Shown piece after piece: positions 7,497 through 16,363 of a stretch of DNA of 64,000 nucleotides. The first letter of the stretch is position 1, and each line of letters begins with the position of its first letter. Location of the stretch: assembly GCA_900299195.1 (NCBI GenBank), contig OMIX01000093.1, positions 1 through 64,000 on the forward strand, given 5' to 3'. Position numbers and translations under genes: made by a program. Below the pieces are notes generated by a model. The model made no database searches, was not told where the DNA came from, and worked only from the letters and a program-made list of their open reading frames with translations. This stretch comes from Deltaproteobacteria bacterium (GTDB taxonomy: Bacteria; Bdellovibrionota; FAC87; UBA2466).

Positions 7497-8018
7497 TTAA
7501 AAATTATTTTCCGTTAAAGAGTCTCCATTCAAGGCGGAGTTTGCCCAAATTTCTCCAGAACTTTCTAAATAACACCACCCCTGATTTTTCTCCGTTGGAT
7601 GAGGAGCCCCTTTGGGGCCAGGGCAAGAGAAAATACGATTAAACTGGGAAACAGCCAAAGCGGCTTGAGTCCAAGGGTTTTTAGGAATCCCATTGGGAGT
7701 ATCAATGATCTTGGTTCCCTTGAGCACAGGATGGATGTCCAAAAACTGATTAGCTTGGATCTCTTCAAAAGTAGGGAACTTGGGCGAAGCAACACTGGGA
7801 TCTTCTTTGGACTGAATTGAAGCCGCCGCGATCACAATAGAAGATCTCAAAATACCTAAAGCGGCTTGAGTGCTTGAGTTTTTTGCGTCTTTTCTAAAGT
7901 CGATGAAATTGGGAATAGCGACAGCTGCTAAAATCACCAAGAGAGCTACCACCATAAGAAGCTCAATCAAAGTAAACCCGTTGTTTCTTAATTGTTTAAA
8001 CCGGGCTAAGGGGCTCAT
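7497..8018 (-). CDS. Type IV pilin-like / pseudopilin protein
   Basis: The 173-residue protein has a short basic leader and a classic prepilin peptidase site, NNG/FTLIELLMVVALLVIL, with cleavage after Gly14, Phe15 as methylated residue and Glu19 as the conserved +5 glutamate. The hydrophobic helix continues to about residue 35. A globular domain follows with two cysteines (FSCPGPKG and GWCYLES) that could form the C-terminal disulphide loop seen in pilins. It could be the major pilin or a minor pilin/pseudopilin. The pil motor genes lie 30 kb away, so the context does not decide. Confidence 0.85.
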   Translation of the reverse strand: MSPLARFKQLRNNGFTLIELLMVVALLVILAAVAIPNFIDFRKDAKNSSTQAALGILRSSIVIAAASIQSKEDPSVASPKFPTFEEIQANQFLDIHPVLKGTKIIDTPNGIPKNPWTQAALAVSQFNRIFSCPGPKGAPHPTEKNQGWCYLESSGEIWANSALNGDSLTENNF

Positions 8019-8105
8019 GACTATAATGTTAAATGACTCTTCCCCAAATTCTCAAGAGAAAATGCTAACATTGACTTTAGTCCAGTTACTGAATAGCACC
8101 TCTTC

Positions 8106-8696
8106 ATGGTGACATTAACCCCCTCGTTAGAACTAAGAATCAAAACATCCTCTGATTGGGTAGAAACAGCACTCAAAGATTTTGATGCTTTTCTAGTGGA
8201 TCACGCCTCTTGCGAGCGTAAAGCTTCGGCGGTGGGAATGTCGTTTGTGGTGAGATATCCGGATCGTCCGGAGATCATCGAACCCATGATCTCTTTTGCT
8301 CGTGAAGAATTAGAGCATTTTCATCAAGTTTACAAACTGATCTCGCAGCGAAACCTCATTTTGCCTCCAGATGAAGAGGATGTTTATGTCAACCGATTGA
8401 TGAAGCAGGTTCGATTTGGACGAGAAGAAAGGTTTCTGGACCGACTCTTAGTATCCTCCGTGATCGAGGCCAGAGGCTGCGAAAGACTCCACTTAGTAGC
8501 AGATGCTCTCCCTGAGGGAGATCTTAAACAGTTCTACCGTAGACTGGCTCGGGCCGAAGGCAGTCACAAAGATCTGTTTGTTCGACTCGCAGAGTTTTAT
8601 TTCCCTCATTCTGTTATAAAAGAACGCTTAGACCAATGGATGGACATTGAAGCCGATGCGATTGCATCCGTTCCTCACCGTTCGGCCCTTCATTGA
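8106..8696 (+). CDS. miaE: tRNA-(ms2io6A)-hydroxylase MiaE
   Basis: This 196-residue protein belongs to the MiaE family of non-haem diiron monooxygenases that hydroxylate the isopentenyl group of 2-methylthio-N6-isopentenyladenosine at tRNA position 37. Diiron-ligand motifs of the ferritin-like four-helix bundle are visible: VDHASCERKA (Glu with nearby His), then FAREELEHFHQVY (ExxH), EARGCERL, and EGSHKDLF (ExxH). The length is typical. The ATG at 8106 has no strong ribosome-binding site. It is followed by a glycosyltransferase gene after 13 bases. Confidence 0.92.
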   Translation: MVTLTPSLELRIKTSSDWVETALKDFDAFLVDHASCERKASAVGMSFVVRYPDRPEIIEPMISFAREELEHFHQVYKLISQRNLILPPDEEDVYVNRLMKQVRFGREERFLDRLLVSSVIEARGCERLHLVADALPEGDLKQFYRRLARAEGSHKDLFVRLAEFYFPHSVIKERLDQWMDIEADAIASVPHRSALH

Positions 8697-8709
8697 TTAA
8701 GTTTTTTAA

Positions 8710-10020
8710 GTGAAAACCGTACTAAAATATTTAGATACCTTCGCAGAACAGGAAATCCCAAGAGGCATTTACCGAAATGCTTTCTTTCCGAAAAAAAACA
8801 GATCTTATGTTCATTGTGCAGTGATTCCCTTGTATGGAGAGTCTCGTTGGCTGAACCAGGGATTGCCCTCGCTATTAACTGCAGCCGCTCAAGTGAAGGG
8901 TTCCACTCTTCTCATTGGGGTAGTCAACCGACACGAACTATCGGAACCCGAAGTCAGAGCGGACAATCAACTGACTCTAGACCACTTCAAGTCCTTTCCT
9001 CAAATCCCAATTCCGGATTTTCCTCTGATGACACTTGTCGAACTCAATTCACAGGTGGATTTGATTCTGCTCAATCACAATGAAGAGCCCCATCTTTTTT
9101 CCTCAAAAGAAGGGGTTGGAAAAGCTAGAAAATTGGGGTGTGATCTCGCCTTGGCTCTCTCGACCACCCCAACTCTCTCAGTGAAATATATTCACACCAC
9201 CGATGGAGATGCCATCGTCGCTCCCGACTATTTTTCGATGGAAACAAACTTCGACTCAGATGTACTTCTTCACCCTTATCTTCATGTAGGTGACTATGAA
9301 CAAATGGAGGCTTTGCGACTTTATGAGTTTTCTTTAAGACACTATGTTGCAGGCTTAAAGTTTGCCGGCTCCCCTTACGCCCATGAATCACTTGGAAGCA
9401 CCATCGCTATCAAGCCTCATTGCTATGCGGCGGTTCGAGGTTTCCCCAAACGCAATGCTGCCGAGGATTTTTACTTGCTGAACAAAGCGGTAAAAACTGG
9501 AAGTTTATATCAATCCGAACAAGGGCTGGTGCGATTGGTAGGAAGGGAAAGTCGCCGTGTTCCCTTTGGAACTGGAGTCGGGACTGAAAAGATTTGGCAA
9601 AAATTGGTTCATCACCAAGTCCCCACGTTTTACCATCCTAACTGCTTTGAAATCACAAAAAATGTCTGCGCTGTTTTAGAACAATGGAGTCAAAATTTAG
9701 AATCCTCACCTAATCGCAAAGAGATCACTCGAACCATTCGAGGGTCGATTGAAATTAAAGATTTAGAACGGCTGGAAAACATCCTGGACCAGTTAGGTTT
9801 TTTTACTATTCTCGAAACGGCAAAGAAGCAAAGAAAAAGCCCTGAAGCCATACTTAAACACTCCCACGAAAGTTGGGACGGTTTTAAGACGCTGAAATTC
9901 ATTCATGGATTAAGAGAATATTTTTTTCCTGAAGTCACTTTAGAAGAAGCTAGGAAATGGCCACCCTCAGCGGCTATCCCGCTTTTGAAAACGACTGTCT
10001 CAGAGGTATTACCAGAATAA
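8710..10020 (+). CDS. Family 2-like glycosyltransferase
   Basis: The 436-residue protein has the GT-A pattern: a start VIPLYGESRWLNQGLPSLL (residues 37-55), a DxD-type metal/sugar-nucleotide site in TTDGDAIVAPDYF (around 155-167), and an acceptor-side motif GFPKRNAAEDFYLLNKA (ED pair). It would transfer a sugar from a nucleotide donor; the acceptor is unknown. I take the GTG at 8710 as start, only 13 bases after miaE. The last 47 bases overlap the 3' end of the oppositely oriented kinase gene. Confidence 0.7.
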   Translation: MKTVLKYLDTFAEQEIPRGIYRNAFFPKKNRSYVHCAVIPLYGESRWLNQGLPSLLTAAAQVKGSTLLIGVVNRHELSEPEVRADNQLTLDHFKSFPQIPIPDFPLMTLVELNSQVDLILLNHNEEPHLFSSKEGVGKARKLGCDLALALSTTPTLSVKYIHTTDGDAIVAPDYFSMETNFDSDVLLHPYLHVGDYEQMEALRLYEFSLRHYVAGLKFAGSPYAHESLGSTIAIKPHCYAAVRGFPKRNAAEDFYLLNKAVKTGSLYQSEQGLVRLVGRESRRVPFGTGVGTEKIWQKLVHHQVPTFYHPNCFEITKNVCAVLEQWSQNLESSPNRKEITRTIRGSIEIKDLERLENILDQLGFFTILETAKKQRKSPEAILKHSHESWDGFKTLKFIHGLREYFFPEVTLEEARKWPPSAAIPLLKTTVSEVLPE

Positions 10021-11932
10021 ACTTTGTTCCCTGCCCAAGTACACTTTCCACTGCGATCTGCCCTTGGTGTTTCTGAACGAGACCATAAGCGATACTCAGT
10101 CCCAAACCGGTGCCTTCTCCCACTTTCTTTGTCGTAAAGAAGGGATCAAAGATCTTACTGACATTTTCTTTTGAAATACCTGCCCCGTTATCTTCGATTT
10201 CTATCTGCACCGCTCGAGGGATGAGTCGAGTCCGAATCCAAATATCGCCCTTGCCTGAAATCGCCTGAGCTGCATTAGACAAAAGATTAACAAAAACTTG
10301 ATTCAACTGTTGCAGATTACACTCCACTTCAGGAATTTCACCCAACTCCTGATGGACGGTGATTCTATTTTTAAACTGAGGGGCAAGAAGTTTAAGAGTG
10401 CTTAAAATCCCATCGTGAAGATTTTCCTGCCGAAGCCCACCAGAATCCATACGGGAGAAGGTTCTAAGACCCAACACTATATCTCGAGTTCTGCGTGCAC
10501 CATCAATGCAACTTTTGGTAAGTTCTCCGATATCATTCAATATGAAATCGATATCCAATTCCTTTTCTTTTTTGATCCACTGCTCTCTCTCCGCTGGCGT
10601 TAATTGATCGCGAAGGCCATGATACTCTTCCACCAGTTTTCTTATTTTCTCAATATAGTTTTCTAGCGATTGCATGTTGCTGTGGATGGAGCCAATGGGA
10701 TTGTTCAGCTCATGAGCCACACCTGCAACGATTTGCCCTAGTGAAATCATTTTAGCCGAATGAACCATTTGGGTTTGGGCATTTTTAATTTCCTGATTGG
10801 CTTTTCCTAACTCTTCCACTTTTTGCTCTAGCGCCTTTTTGGCTGAAATCACATTTCGCCCCATATCATTAAAGGCATGAATGAGATACTGGATTTCATA
10901 AGGAGACTCTAAGGCAGGAATCTCCTCCACTCGGCCACTTTTAATTCTTTTCATGGCTAAAACGAGCTTTTCGACAGGCTCCACAATACGATTAGCAAAA
11001 ATAAAAATCCAAGTGGCAAAAGCAAGAACCACAAAAAGAGTCACGTAGATCAAACTCCTTTTCAGCTCAGAAGTGACCGTGTCCATAGCGCTCATGGAAA
11101 CAAAAACCCCGAGATACCCCCAATATTTCATTTTCCCGAAAACCCCCGGCATATCATAGAGAAAGGCGGCAAATCGAGTATCTCCTGCGGACACATAACC
11201 CGGAGTGATCGAACCTGCCCATTGACCTCGCTCCGGCTCTTTGAAGGCCTCTTTGGCCATTCTTGAAATCTCATCTTTTGAGAGCGCAAAACTACCTGCC
11301 ATAGAAATAAGATCTCGGCTCAAAAATAGGACTTCAACCCCTCGTTTGTTTTTTATTTGATTAAGTTCCTTAAATCCTAAAGTAGATTCCTCTTCAAGAA
11401 TTCCATAAACCCTGTCTTTGTCCTTTATTAAAATTCGGACTACGGTAATAATGGCTTTATCTTCGCTAGAGAAATATCGATCGACAGTCTCTGAAAAACC
11501 TCTTACTCTTTTCAAACCTTCTTTGGAAATATATGGAATTTGAGAATCTACCACATCACGATTTCTCCGCGTCCAAAACTTGCCTTCTGAGTTGTAAACT
11601 CTGACTTTTCGATTGTTCTTGAAAGAATTTAAGTAGGTATTGGCTTTTAAAAGATCATTTTCAGAAAGGGATCGAATAAGTGGATAGCCATGAGCGTGTA
11701 CTCTTGCTTGCTCCAAAAGCTCTTTTTCATTGGCCTCAAATTCAGAAACAATAGCTTCTCGCTCTGAACTGGCTCTTCTTGCCAAAGTTTCTTGATTGCT
11801 TTTTTCAAAGGCCTGTAGAGCATAGAAACTCACTCCTACGGCCGGCAGGAGGGCAACGGGAATAAAATAAATCGCAAGCTGAGTCTTTAACGACCTAGCG
11901 CCTGGACGTAATTTTTGGATCCACGGTTTCAT
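9974..11932 (-). CDS. Membrane sensor histidine kinase
   Basis: The 652-residue protein has a first membrane helix (about 20-42), a periplasmic sensory domain of roughly 240 residues of dCache-like proportions, a second membrane helix (about 293-313), a HAMP domain (ANRIVEPVEKLVLAMKRIKS), a coiled coil, and HisKA with phospho-accepting His near 406 in GQIVAGVAHELNNPIGS. The HATPase domain shows N (NLLSNAAQAI), G1 (DNGAGIS) and G2 (GEGTGLGLSI) boxes. No response regulator is adjacent. It lies only 3 bases downstream of the barrel-protein gene at the end of the MCE transporter operon, suggesting a link to envelope state (inference). Confidence 0.85.
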   Translation of the reverse strand: MKPWIQKLRPGARSLKTQLAIYFIPVALLPAVGVSFYALQAFEKSNQETLARRASSEREAIVSEFEANEKELLEQARVHAHGYPLIRSLSENDLLKANTYLNSFKNNRKVRVYNSEGKFWTRRNRDVVDSQIPYISKEGLKRVRGFSETVDRYFSSEDKAIITVVRILIKDKDRVYGILEEESTLGFKELNQIKNKRGVEVLFLSRDLISMAGSFALSKDEISRMAKEAFKEPERGQWAGSITPGYVSAGDTRFAAFLYDMPGVFGKMKYWGYLGVFVSMSAMDTVTSELKRSLIYVTLFVVLAFATWIFIFANRIVEPVEKLVLAMKRIKSGRVEEIPALESPYEIQYLIHAFNDMGRNVISAKKALEQKVEELGKANQEIKNAQTQMVHSAKMISLGQIVAGVAHELNNPIGSIHSNMQSLENYIEKIRKLVEEYHGLRDQLTPAEREQWIKKEKELDIDFILNDIGELTKSCIDGARRTRDIVLGLRTFSRMDSGGLRQENLHDGILSTLKLLAPQFKNRITVHQELGEIPEVECNLQQLNQVFVNLLSNAAQAISGKGDIWIRTRLIPRAVQIEIEDNGAGISKENVSKIFDPFFTTKKVGEGTGLGLSIAYGLVQKHQGQIAVESVLGQGTKFILVIPLRQSFSKAG

Positions 11933-11935
11933 GAA

Positions 11936-12469
11936 TTAAAAGTAAAGAAGAGCTCCTAAACCTGCATAAGTTCCATTGGCTAAACTTGGAAGTTTAAACA
12001 ATGCCAAAATTTCAGCGTAGAGCGAGACTCCGCTAGGATGAAGATATTGAACGCCCAAAGCAGGATAGAGCATCCAAACATTAAACCCATCTGAAAAGTC
12101 ATTACCCGAAAGAAATTTATTCTTGAGCACACTGGGCCCGACGTTGGTTTCACGGGTACCGTCCGTCCACCAACGAGCGACACCTCCCCCAATGTAAGGG
12201 CTCACTCTCTCCCCAAGCAGGAAGTATTTTCCTTTTAGAGTAAACGTGGAGTAATCAAGGCCGGTCCCAAGACCGCCGCTCATAGAAAATTCCTCGTTTA
12301 CATTGATGTCGATTTCCAATCCCAGAACAGAAAGGGGACCCGCTGCAGTCACTCCGATCCCAAATCTCTTTTTCATTTTTAATTCTTCAAAAGTTTCGTT
12401 CGAGAAACCAAGGCTCCCCACAATTAAAATCAGACCCAATAGAATTCGTTTCAAATGTGATGTCACCAT
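11936..12469 (-). CDS. Small outer-membrane beta-barrel protein linked to the MCE transporter
   Basis: The 177-residue protein starts at the ATG at 12469, chosen because a GGAGG element lies seven bases upstream; an upstream GTG/ATG at 12487 lacks this. It has a signal peptide to about residue 22 and then alternating beta strands: FGIGVTAAGPLSVLGLEIDI, YIGGGVARWW, and the final strand YAGLGALLYF ending in an aromatic residue, as outer-membrane barrels do. The size fits an eight-stranded OmpA/OmpW-type barrel. Its position between the MCE gene and the sensor kinase suggests an outer-membrane part of the same system, but no MlaA-type family is recognised. Confidence 0.65.
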   Translation of the reverse strand: MVTSHLKRILLGLILIVGSLGFSNETFEELKMKKRFGIGVTAAGPLSVLGLEIDINVNEEFSMSGGLGTGLDYSTFTLKGKYFLLGERVSPYIGGGVARWWTDGTRETNVGPSVLKNKFLSGNDFSDGFNVWMLYPALGVQYLHPSGVSLYAEILALFKLPSLANGTYAGLGALLYF

Positions 12470-12492
12470 AACGTAACCTCCACCCAACTAGC

Positions 12493-13278
12493 TTAAAAAA
12501 TTCGAGCCCGAATGCCTTCTTCTTGGAGAAACTGTTTTATGACTGGCTTATCTATTTTATGGGCTCTATCCACTAACTCATAAATTTGATCATAAAATTT
12601 TTGGGTTTCAGGATTTTTTATTTTGCTTGAGAGATCATGCATGTCGGAAGTCACTGCATTTAAATTGTCGATTAGTGTGATCAACTTTTGTCTCTCTCTT
12701 CCTTTTAGCAATTTATTGGCATCTGCAATGAGCTCTTTCATTCCTCCTAAAAACTCGGTCAGAGTTTTTTCATTTTCATCCATAAAATCCATAATTCTTC
12801 CAAAGACTCCATAACCTTGGGAAAGCAATTGATCAATTCGGGGAGGATCAACTCCTCTAAGAACAGCGCCATTCTGAACCACAGGAGAATTGGAACTGCC
12901 TGGACTGATTTCGATGTATTTCTCCCCGATAATACCGGCCATGTTCACATAGAACCTAGAATCTTGACGAACGGACGGTACCGCCTTATTTGAGACATCG
13001 ATCGTTAATTTCAAGGTCACTCGGTCCTGATTCGTTTCCGCTGTTTCTGGAAGAAATTCGATTTTAGAAACTTTGCCTACTTTTACGCCGGAGACACGGA
13101 CAGGAGACCCCACCTCAATGCCCCCTGCAAAATTGTAGAGCACGTAAAATCGTGAATGGCTTTGCAGAGGTCCTATAGCGCCCATGACCCAACCAAAAAT
13201 AATCAATAGGACAACGACCAAACAAAATAAGATCCCTACCCAAAATTCTTTCGGTAATCCTTTCCCATTTGAAGGCAT
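12493..13278 (-). CDS. mlaD: MlaD-family (MCE domain) substrate-binding protein of ABC lipid transporter
   Basis: The 261-residue protein has an N-terminal membrane anchor (about residues 12-33) and one MCE domain (about 38-117) with the typical YNFAGGIEVGSPVRVSGVKV and later VNMAGIIGEKYIEISPG. A largely helical C-terminal tail of about 130 residues follows. MlaD proteins form hexameric rings in the periplasm that pass phospholipids between the membranes. A single MCE domain and the tail are as in MlaD rather than PqiB or YebT. It lies 90 bases downstream of the second permease gene. Confidence 0.9.
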   Translation of the reverse strand: MPSNGKGLPKEFWVGILFCLVVVLLIIFGWVMGAIGPLQSHSRFYVLYNFAGGIEVGSPVRVSGVKVGKVSKIEFLPETAETNQDRVTLKLTIDVSNKAVPSVRQDSRFYVNMAGIIGEKYIEISPGSSNSPVVQNGAVLRGVDPPRIDQLLSQGYGVFGRIMDFMDENEKTLTEFLGGMKELIADANKLLKGRERQKLITLIDNLNAVTSDMHDLSSKIKNPETQKFYDQIYELVDRAHKIDKPVIKQFLQEEGIRARIF

Positions 13279-13368
13279 AGTAATAGCCGCTTTCTAAGTT
13301 GAGTTACGAGTTGTTAAGGATATTTAATTAAAAGGAAATTTCAGAGCCAAGTCAGACTCTTAGAATTA

Positions 13369-14055
13369 TTATATCGCGTAGAATAAATAGGTTAAAACGA
13401 AATCCGCAACAATGATGGCGAGACTGGATCTAACGACCGCCTGGGTCGCAGCTTCACCCACTGCGGCACTGCCGGTTCCACATCGGAATCCCTGATACGA
13501 TGCAATAAATGGGATCAGCGTTCCAAAAACAGCGGCTTTCAAAAGACACCGAATGACGTCCGGAAACTTCACAAAAAAGAAAACCGTATTGAAATATTCA
13601 CCTGAACTCGTTCCCAATTTTTGAATCGCTAGAAGTGCCCCGCCCCAAAGAGAAACGGCTATGGCCACAACCGTCAGCGAAATAGCCGCAAACACAGATC
13701 CGACCCACCTCGGAACCACTAAGTAATCAAAAGGGTCGATAGAAAGCATTTTGAGTGCATCTAGTTGTTCCGTCACTTTCATAGTCCCGATTTCCGCCGC
13801 AATTCCAGCCCCAATTCTTGAGGTTAATAGTAAACAGGTGATGACTGGACCTAACTCTCTCACCATCAAGACGGCTGAAAAGGCTGGAACTAAAGCGTCG
13901 TGTTTTAAAACTAAACGCATATGAAATGCCAATTCTAAAATCATCATCAGGCCGACAAATCCCAACGAGATAAAAACAATCGGTAAACTCTGAACCCCTA
14001 AAAAGTACATTTGCTCTAGAGCTTCGTGAATTCTTAATCGAAATCTTTTTCTCAT
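13369..14055 (-). CDS. mlaE: MlaE-family ABC permease, second copy
   Basis: The 228-residue membrane protein has about five helices and the MlaE/YrbE family hallmarks VMVRELGPVITCLLLTSRIG, AGIAAEIGTMKVTEQLDALK and SIDPFDYLVVPRW. It lies 3 bases after the first permease gene. The two permeases differ substantially, so they are diverged paralogues and not a recent duplication. In a transporter with two different ATPases, this one probably pairs with one specific ATPase in a heterodimeric membrane domain (inference). Confidence 0.92.
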   Translation of the reverse strand: MRKRFRLRIHEALEQMYFLGVQSLPIVFISLGFVGLMMILELAFHMRLVLKHDALVPAFSAVLMVRELGPVITCLLLTSRIGAGIAAEIGTMKVTEQLDALKMLSIDPFDYLVVPRWVGSVFAAISLTVVAIAVSLWGGALLAIQKLGTSSGEYFNTVFFFVKFPDVIRCLLKAAVFGTLIPFIASYQGFRCGTGSAAVGEAATQAVVRSSLAIIVADFVLTYLFYAI

Positions 14056-14058
14056 AGG

Positions 14059-14835
14059 TTAGAGATACCCCACTTGAAATAGTTCCTGTAAGAGACTTGA
14101 AATCATTGACAAAAAGAAATCGGTAAAAATGATCAAAATCAAATTGGTAACGGCGCAGCTTTGAACTGCTGTTCCAACTCCGACGGCTCCGCCCCTAGCT
14201 GTGTAGCCTTTATAACAAGAAACAATCGCAATCAGAGTTCCAAAAACAAAGCTCTTAACCACGCTTAGTACGATACTCCATCCCGTGACAATTCTAGGAA
14301 TGTTCTGAATATAGCTTAAAGCATTCACACCGATGAATTGAGAAAACAATACCCCTCCTAAAATAGTGACCATCAATCCAACAATGAGAAGTAGAAAACT
14401 CGAAATAATAACTGCCCAGATTCTAGGCAAAATGATGTACTCCACCGGATCTGCCCCCAACAATCGAATCGCATTGAGTTGCTCTGTTACTTCCATCGTT
14501 CCGAGTTCCGCTGAAGTATAAGCCCCAACCTTCCCCGAGAGTAAAAAAGCGATAAGAACCGGTCCTACATTTCTTAAAGTCGTGGAAGTTGAAAGTCCTC
14601 CCAAAAAAGACTCAGCACCAAAATCTTTGAGCTGAACATCGATTTGAAGAGCCATGATAGCGCCGACAAACATCCCTGCTATTAGAGTCATTCCCAGAGA
14701 CTTCACTCCCACTTGAAAAATTTGATCGATGACAAATCCCCAACGCGTTTTGCCCTGAAAAGTTAACTTGATCCACTTTTCGGCTAGTAAAATCATCCCG
14801 CCTAAGGTCTTTGTGAGATTTAAAATATATTCCAT
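14059..14835 (-). CDS. mlaE: MlaE-family ABC permease, first copy
   Basis: The 258-residue membrane protein of the MlaE/YrbE family carries an amphipathic N-terminal segment absent from its neighbour, then motifs RNVGPVLIAFLLSGKVGAYT, SAELGTMEVTEQLNAIRLLG and DPVEYIILPR. MlaE dimers form the inner-membrane part that handles lipid at the base of the MCE ring. The start codon overlaps the ATPase stop at 14835, suggesting translational coupling. It pairs with the 228-residue paralogue immediately downstream. Confidence 0.92.
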   Translation of the reverse strand: MEYILNLTKTLGGMILLAEKWIKLTFQGKTRWGFVIDQIFQVGVKSLGMTLIAGMFVGAIMALQIDVQLKDFGAESFLGGLSTSTTLRNVGPVLIAFLLSGKVGAYTSAELGTMEVTEQLNAIRLLGADPVEYIILPRIWAVIISSFLLLIVGLMVTILGGVLFSQFIGVNALSYIQNIPRIVTGWSIVLSVVKSFVFGTLIAIVSCYKGYTARGGAVGVGTAVQSCAVTNLILIIFTDFFLSMISSLLQELFQVGYL

Positions 14836-15566
14836 TAAAACATTTCCTCTTGAAACTGCTTCGCCAAGGAGGCCGTTGAAGTCTTAAATTTTTCAGCAGA
14901 TCCCTCAAAAACGATTTGCCCCTGGTCCAATAAAATCATCCGGTCCCCAACCGCGAAAGCACTTTTAATATCGTGTGAAACCACCACTGTAGTGACTTTG
15001 AGCTCTTGACTTAATTTTTTAATTAAATGATTTAAACCCGTGGTTGCGATGGGATCCATTCCTGTCGTTGGCTCGTCGAACAATAGGTAATCCGGTTCTA
15101 CTGCTAACGTGCGCGCGATACTCACCCTTTTTTGAGTACTAAAACTCAACTCAGTGGGAAATTTTCCTAATACTTTCTCATTAAGACCTACGAGGGAGAG
15201 TTTTTCTCTTACTTTGGCTTCAATTTCGCTGGGGTTCACAGAAATTTCTCGGGCTCGGATTCCAAAGCTAATATTTTCAAACACACTGACCGAATCTAAC
15301 AAAGCGGGAAACTGAAAAACTAACCCACATTTTTTTCTTATCTGGGCTAGAGTTTGTGAATTCTCCGCATCCACTTTTAGTCCAGCCACATGAATTTCAC
15401 CTGATTCTGGACTGTTCAATCCTACCATCAATTTAAGCAAGACCGACTTTCCCACGCCAGACTTCCCCAGAACAAAAACACACTCTCCAGGCGCCACTTG
15501 CATCGTAATTTGATTAAGAACTCTTCGTTCTCCAAATGACTTACTCACTTGCTTGACTGAGATCAT
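14835..15566 (-). CDS. mlaF: MlaF-family ABC ATPase with degenerate signature motif
   Basis: The 243-residue ATPase has a normal Walker A (GKSGVGKS, residues 34-41), Q-loop (Gln85), Walker B with catalytic glutamate (LLFDEP, Asp164-Glu165) and switch histidine (SHD, His198). Its ABC signature, however, reads LSFST (140-144) instead of LSGGM/LSGGQ. It can therefore provide the catalytic half of an ATP site but a poor signature half. The preceding ATPase has the opposite pattern, so the two probably form an asymmetric heterodimer. Its start overlaps the upstream ATPase by 4 bases. Confidence 0.92.
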   Translation of the reverse strand: MISVKQVSKSFGERRVLNQITMQVAPGECVFVLGKSGVGKSVLLKLMVGLNSPESGEIHVAGLKVDAENSQTLAQIRKKCGLVFQFPALLDSVSVFENISFGIRAREISVNPSEIEAKVREKLSLVGLNEKVLGKFPTELSFSTQKRVSIARTLAVEPDYLLFDEPTTGMDPIATTGLNHLIKKLSQELKVTTVVVSHDIKSAFAVGDRMILLDQGQIVFEGSAEKFKTSTASLAKQFQEEMF

Positions 15567-16363
15567 AAATCATCCACCGCTGAAAGGGGGCCTTCTGAAA
15601 GCCCTCGAGTAAATTGGTAGATCACAGGGTGATTAGAGTTAAGTAAATCCGAAACTGTAGATACTTGGAGCAGTTGCCCCTCAAAAAGGAACCCTATCTT
15701 GGCAGAAGTCTTACGACTGACTTGAAGTGCAAGATCTAAATCACTAGTGGCAATGAGAGTCGCGTTGTTTTTTTCTTTCTGCACCTGAATGATCAGGTCG
15801 ATGATGTGGCGTGAAGTCACTGGATCTAATCCTGCTGTAGGATCGTCATATAAGATAACCTCGGGCTGTAACACTAGGGCTCGGGCAATGCCTAATCGTT
15901 TTTGCATCCCTCCACTGATCTCATAAGGAAATTTCGATTCGCTTTCAAAAATTTCTACTTGATGGAGAGCTTTCCGAGCCAAATCCAGGCATTGCTGATT
16001 AGAGAGGTGGGTCAATTCTTTTAAAGGGAATGTAAGATTTTCTAAAACGGACAGAGAATCGAACAGACCACTGCGTTGAAAAGTCATAGCCACTCTCTGA
16101 AGCACAATTCTTCGCTCTCTCCTGGAAAGCTGGTTCAACGGAGCTCCTTGAAAGAAGACTTCGCCTGACTGAGGAATGAGGATGCCAGCCAGAACCTTAA
16201 GTAGAGTGGTTTTACCCATTCCACTTGGCCCCACAAGAAAAAACACCTCGGAACGGTTTAGAGAAATACTTAAGTGATGGATCACAGATTTTGACGCGCC
16301 CGAAAAAGTAAAAGACAAATCCTTAGCGCTTAGAACTTCATTTTCGTTTACACCGATCCCCAT
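15563..16363 (-). CDS. MlaF-family ABC ATPase with degenerate Walker B glutamate and switch histidine
   Basis: The 266-residue ATPase has intact Walker A (GPSGMGKT, residues 45-52), Q-loop (Gln96) and signature (ISGGM, 149-153). The residue after Walker B is Asp174 instead of Glu (LYDDP), and the H-loop histidine is replaced by Ser207 (IATSDLD). These are the same changes seen at the non-catalytic site of heterodimeric ABC proteins. It is the first gene of the operon. Its ATG at 16363 directly abuts a perfect palindrome and has no ribosome-binding site, so translation may be leaderless or start differently. Confidence 0.9.
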   Translation of the reverse strand: MGIGVNENEVLSAKDLSFTFSGASKSVIHHLSISLNRSEVFFLVGPSGMGKTTLLKVLAGILIPQSGEVFFQGAPLNQLSRRERRIVLQRVAMTFQRSGLFDSLSVLENLTFPLKELTHLSNQQCLDLARKALHQVEIFESESKFPYEISGGMQKRLGIARALVLQPEVILYDDPTAGLDPVTSRHIIDLIIQVQKEKNNATLIATSDLDLALQVSRKTSAKIGFLFEGQLLQVSTVSDLLNSNHPVIYQFTRGLSEGPLSAVDDL

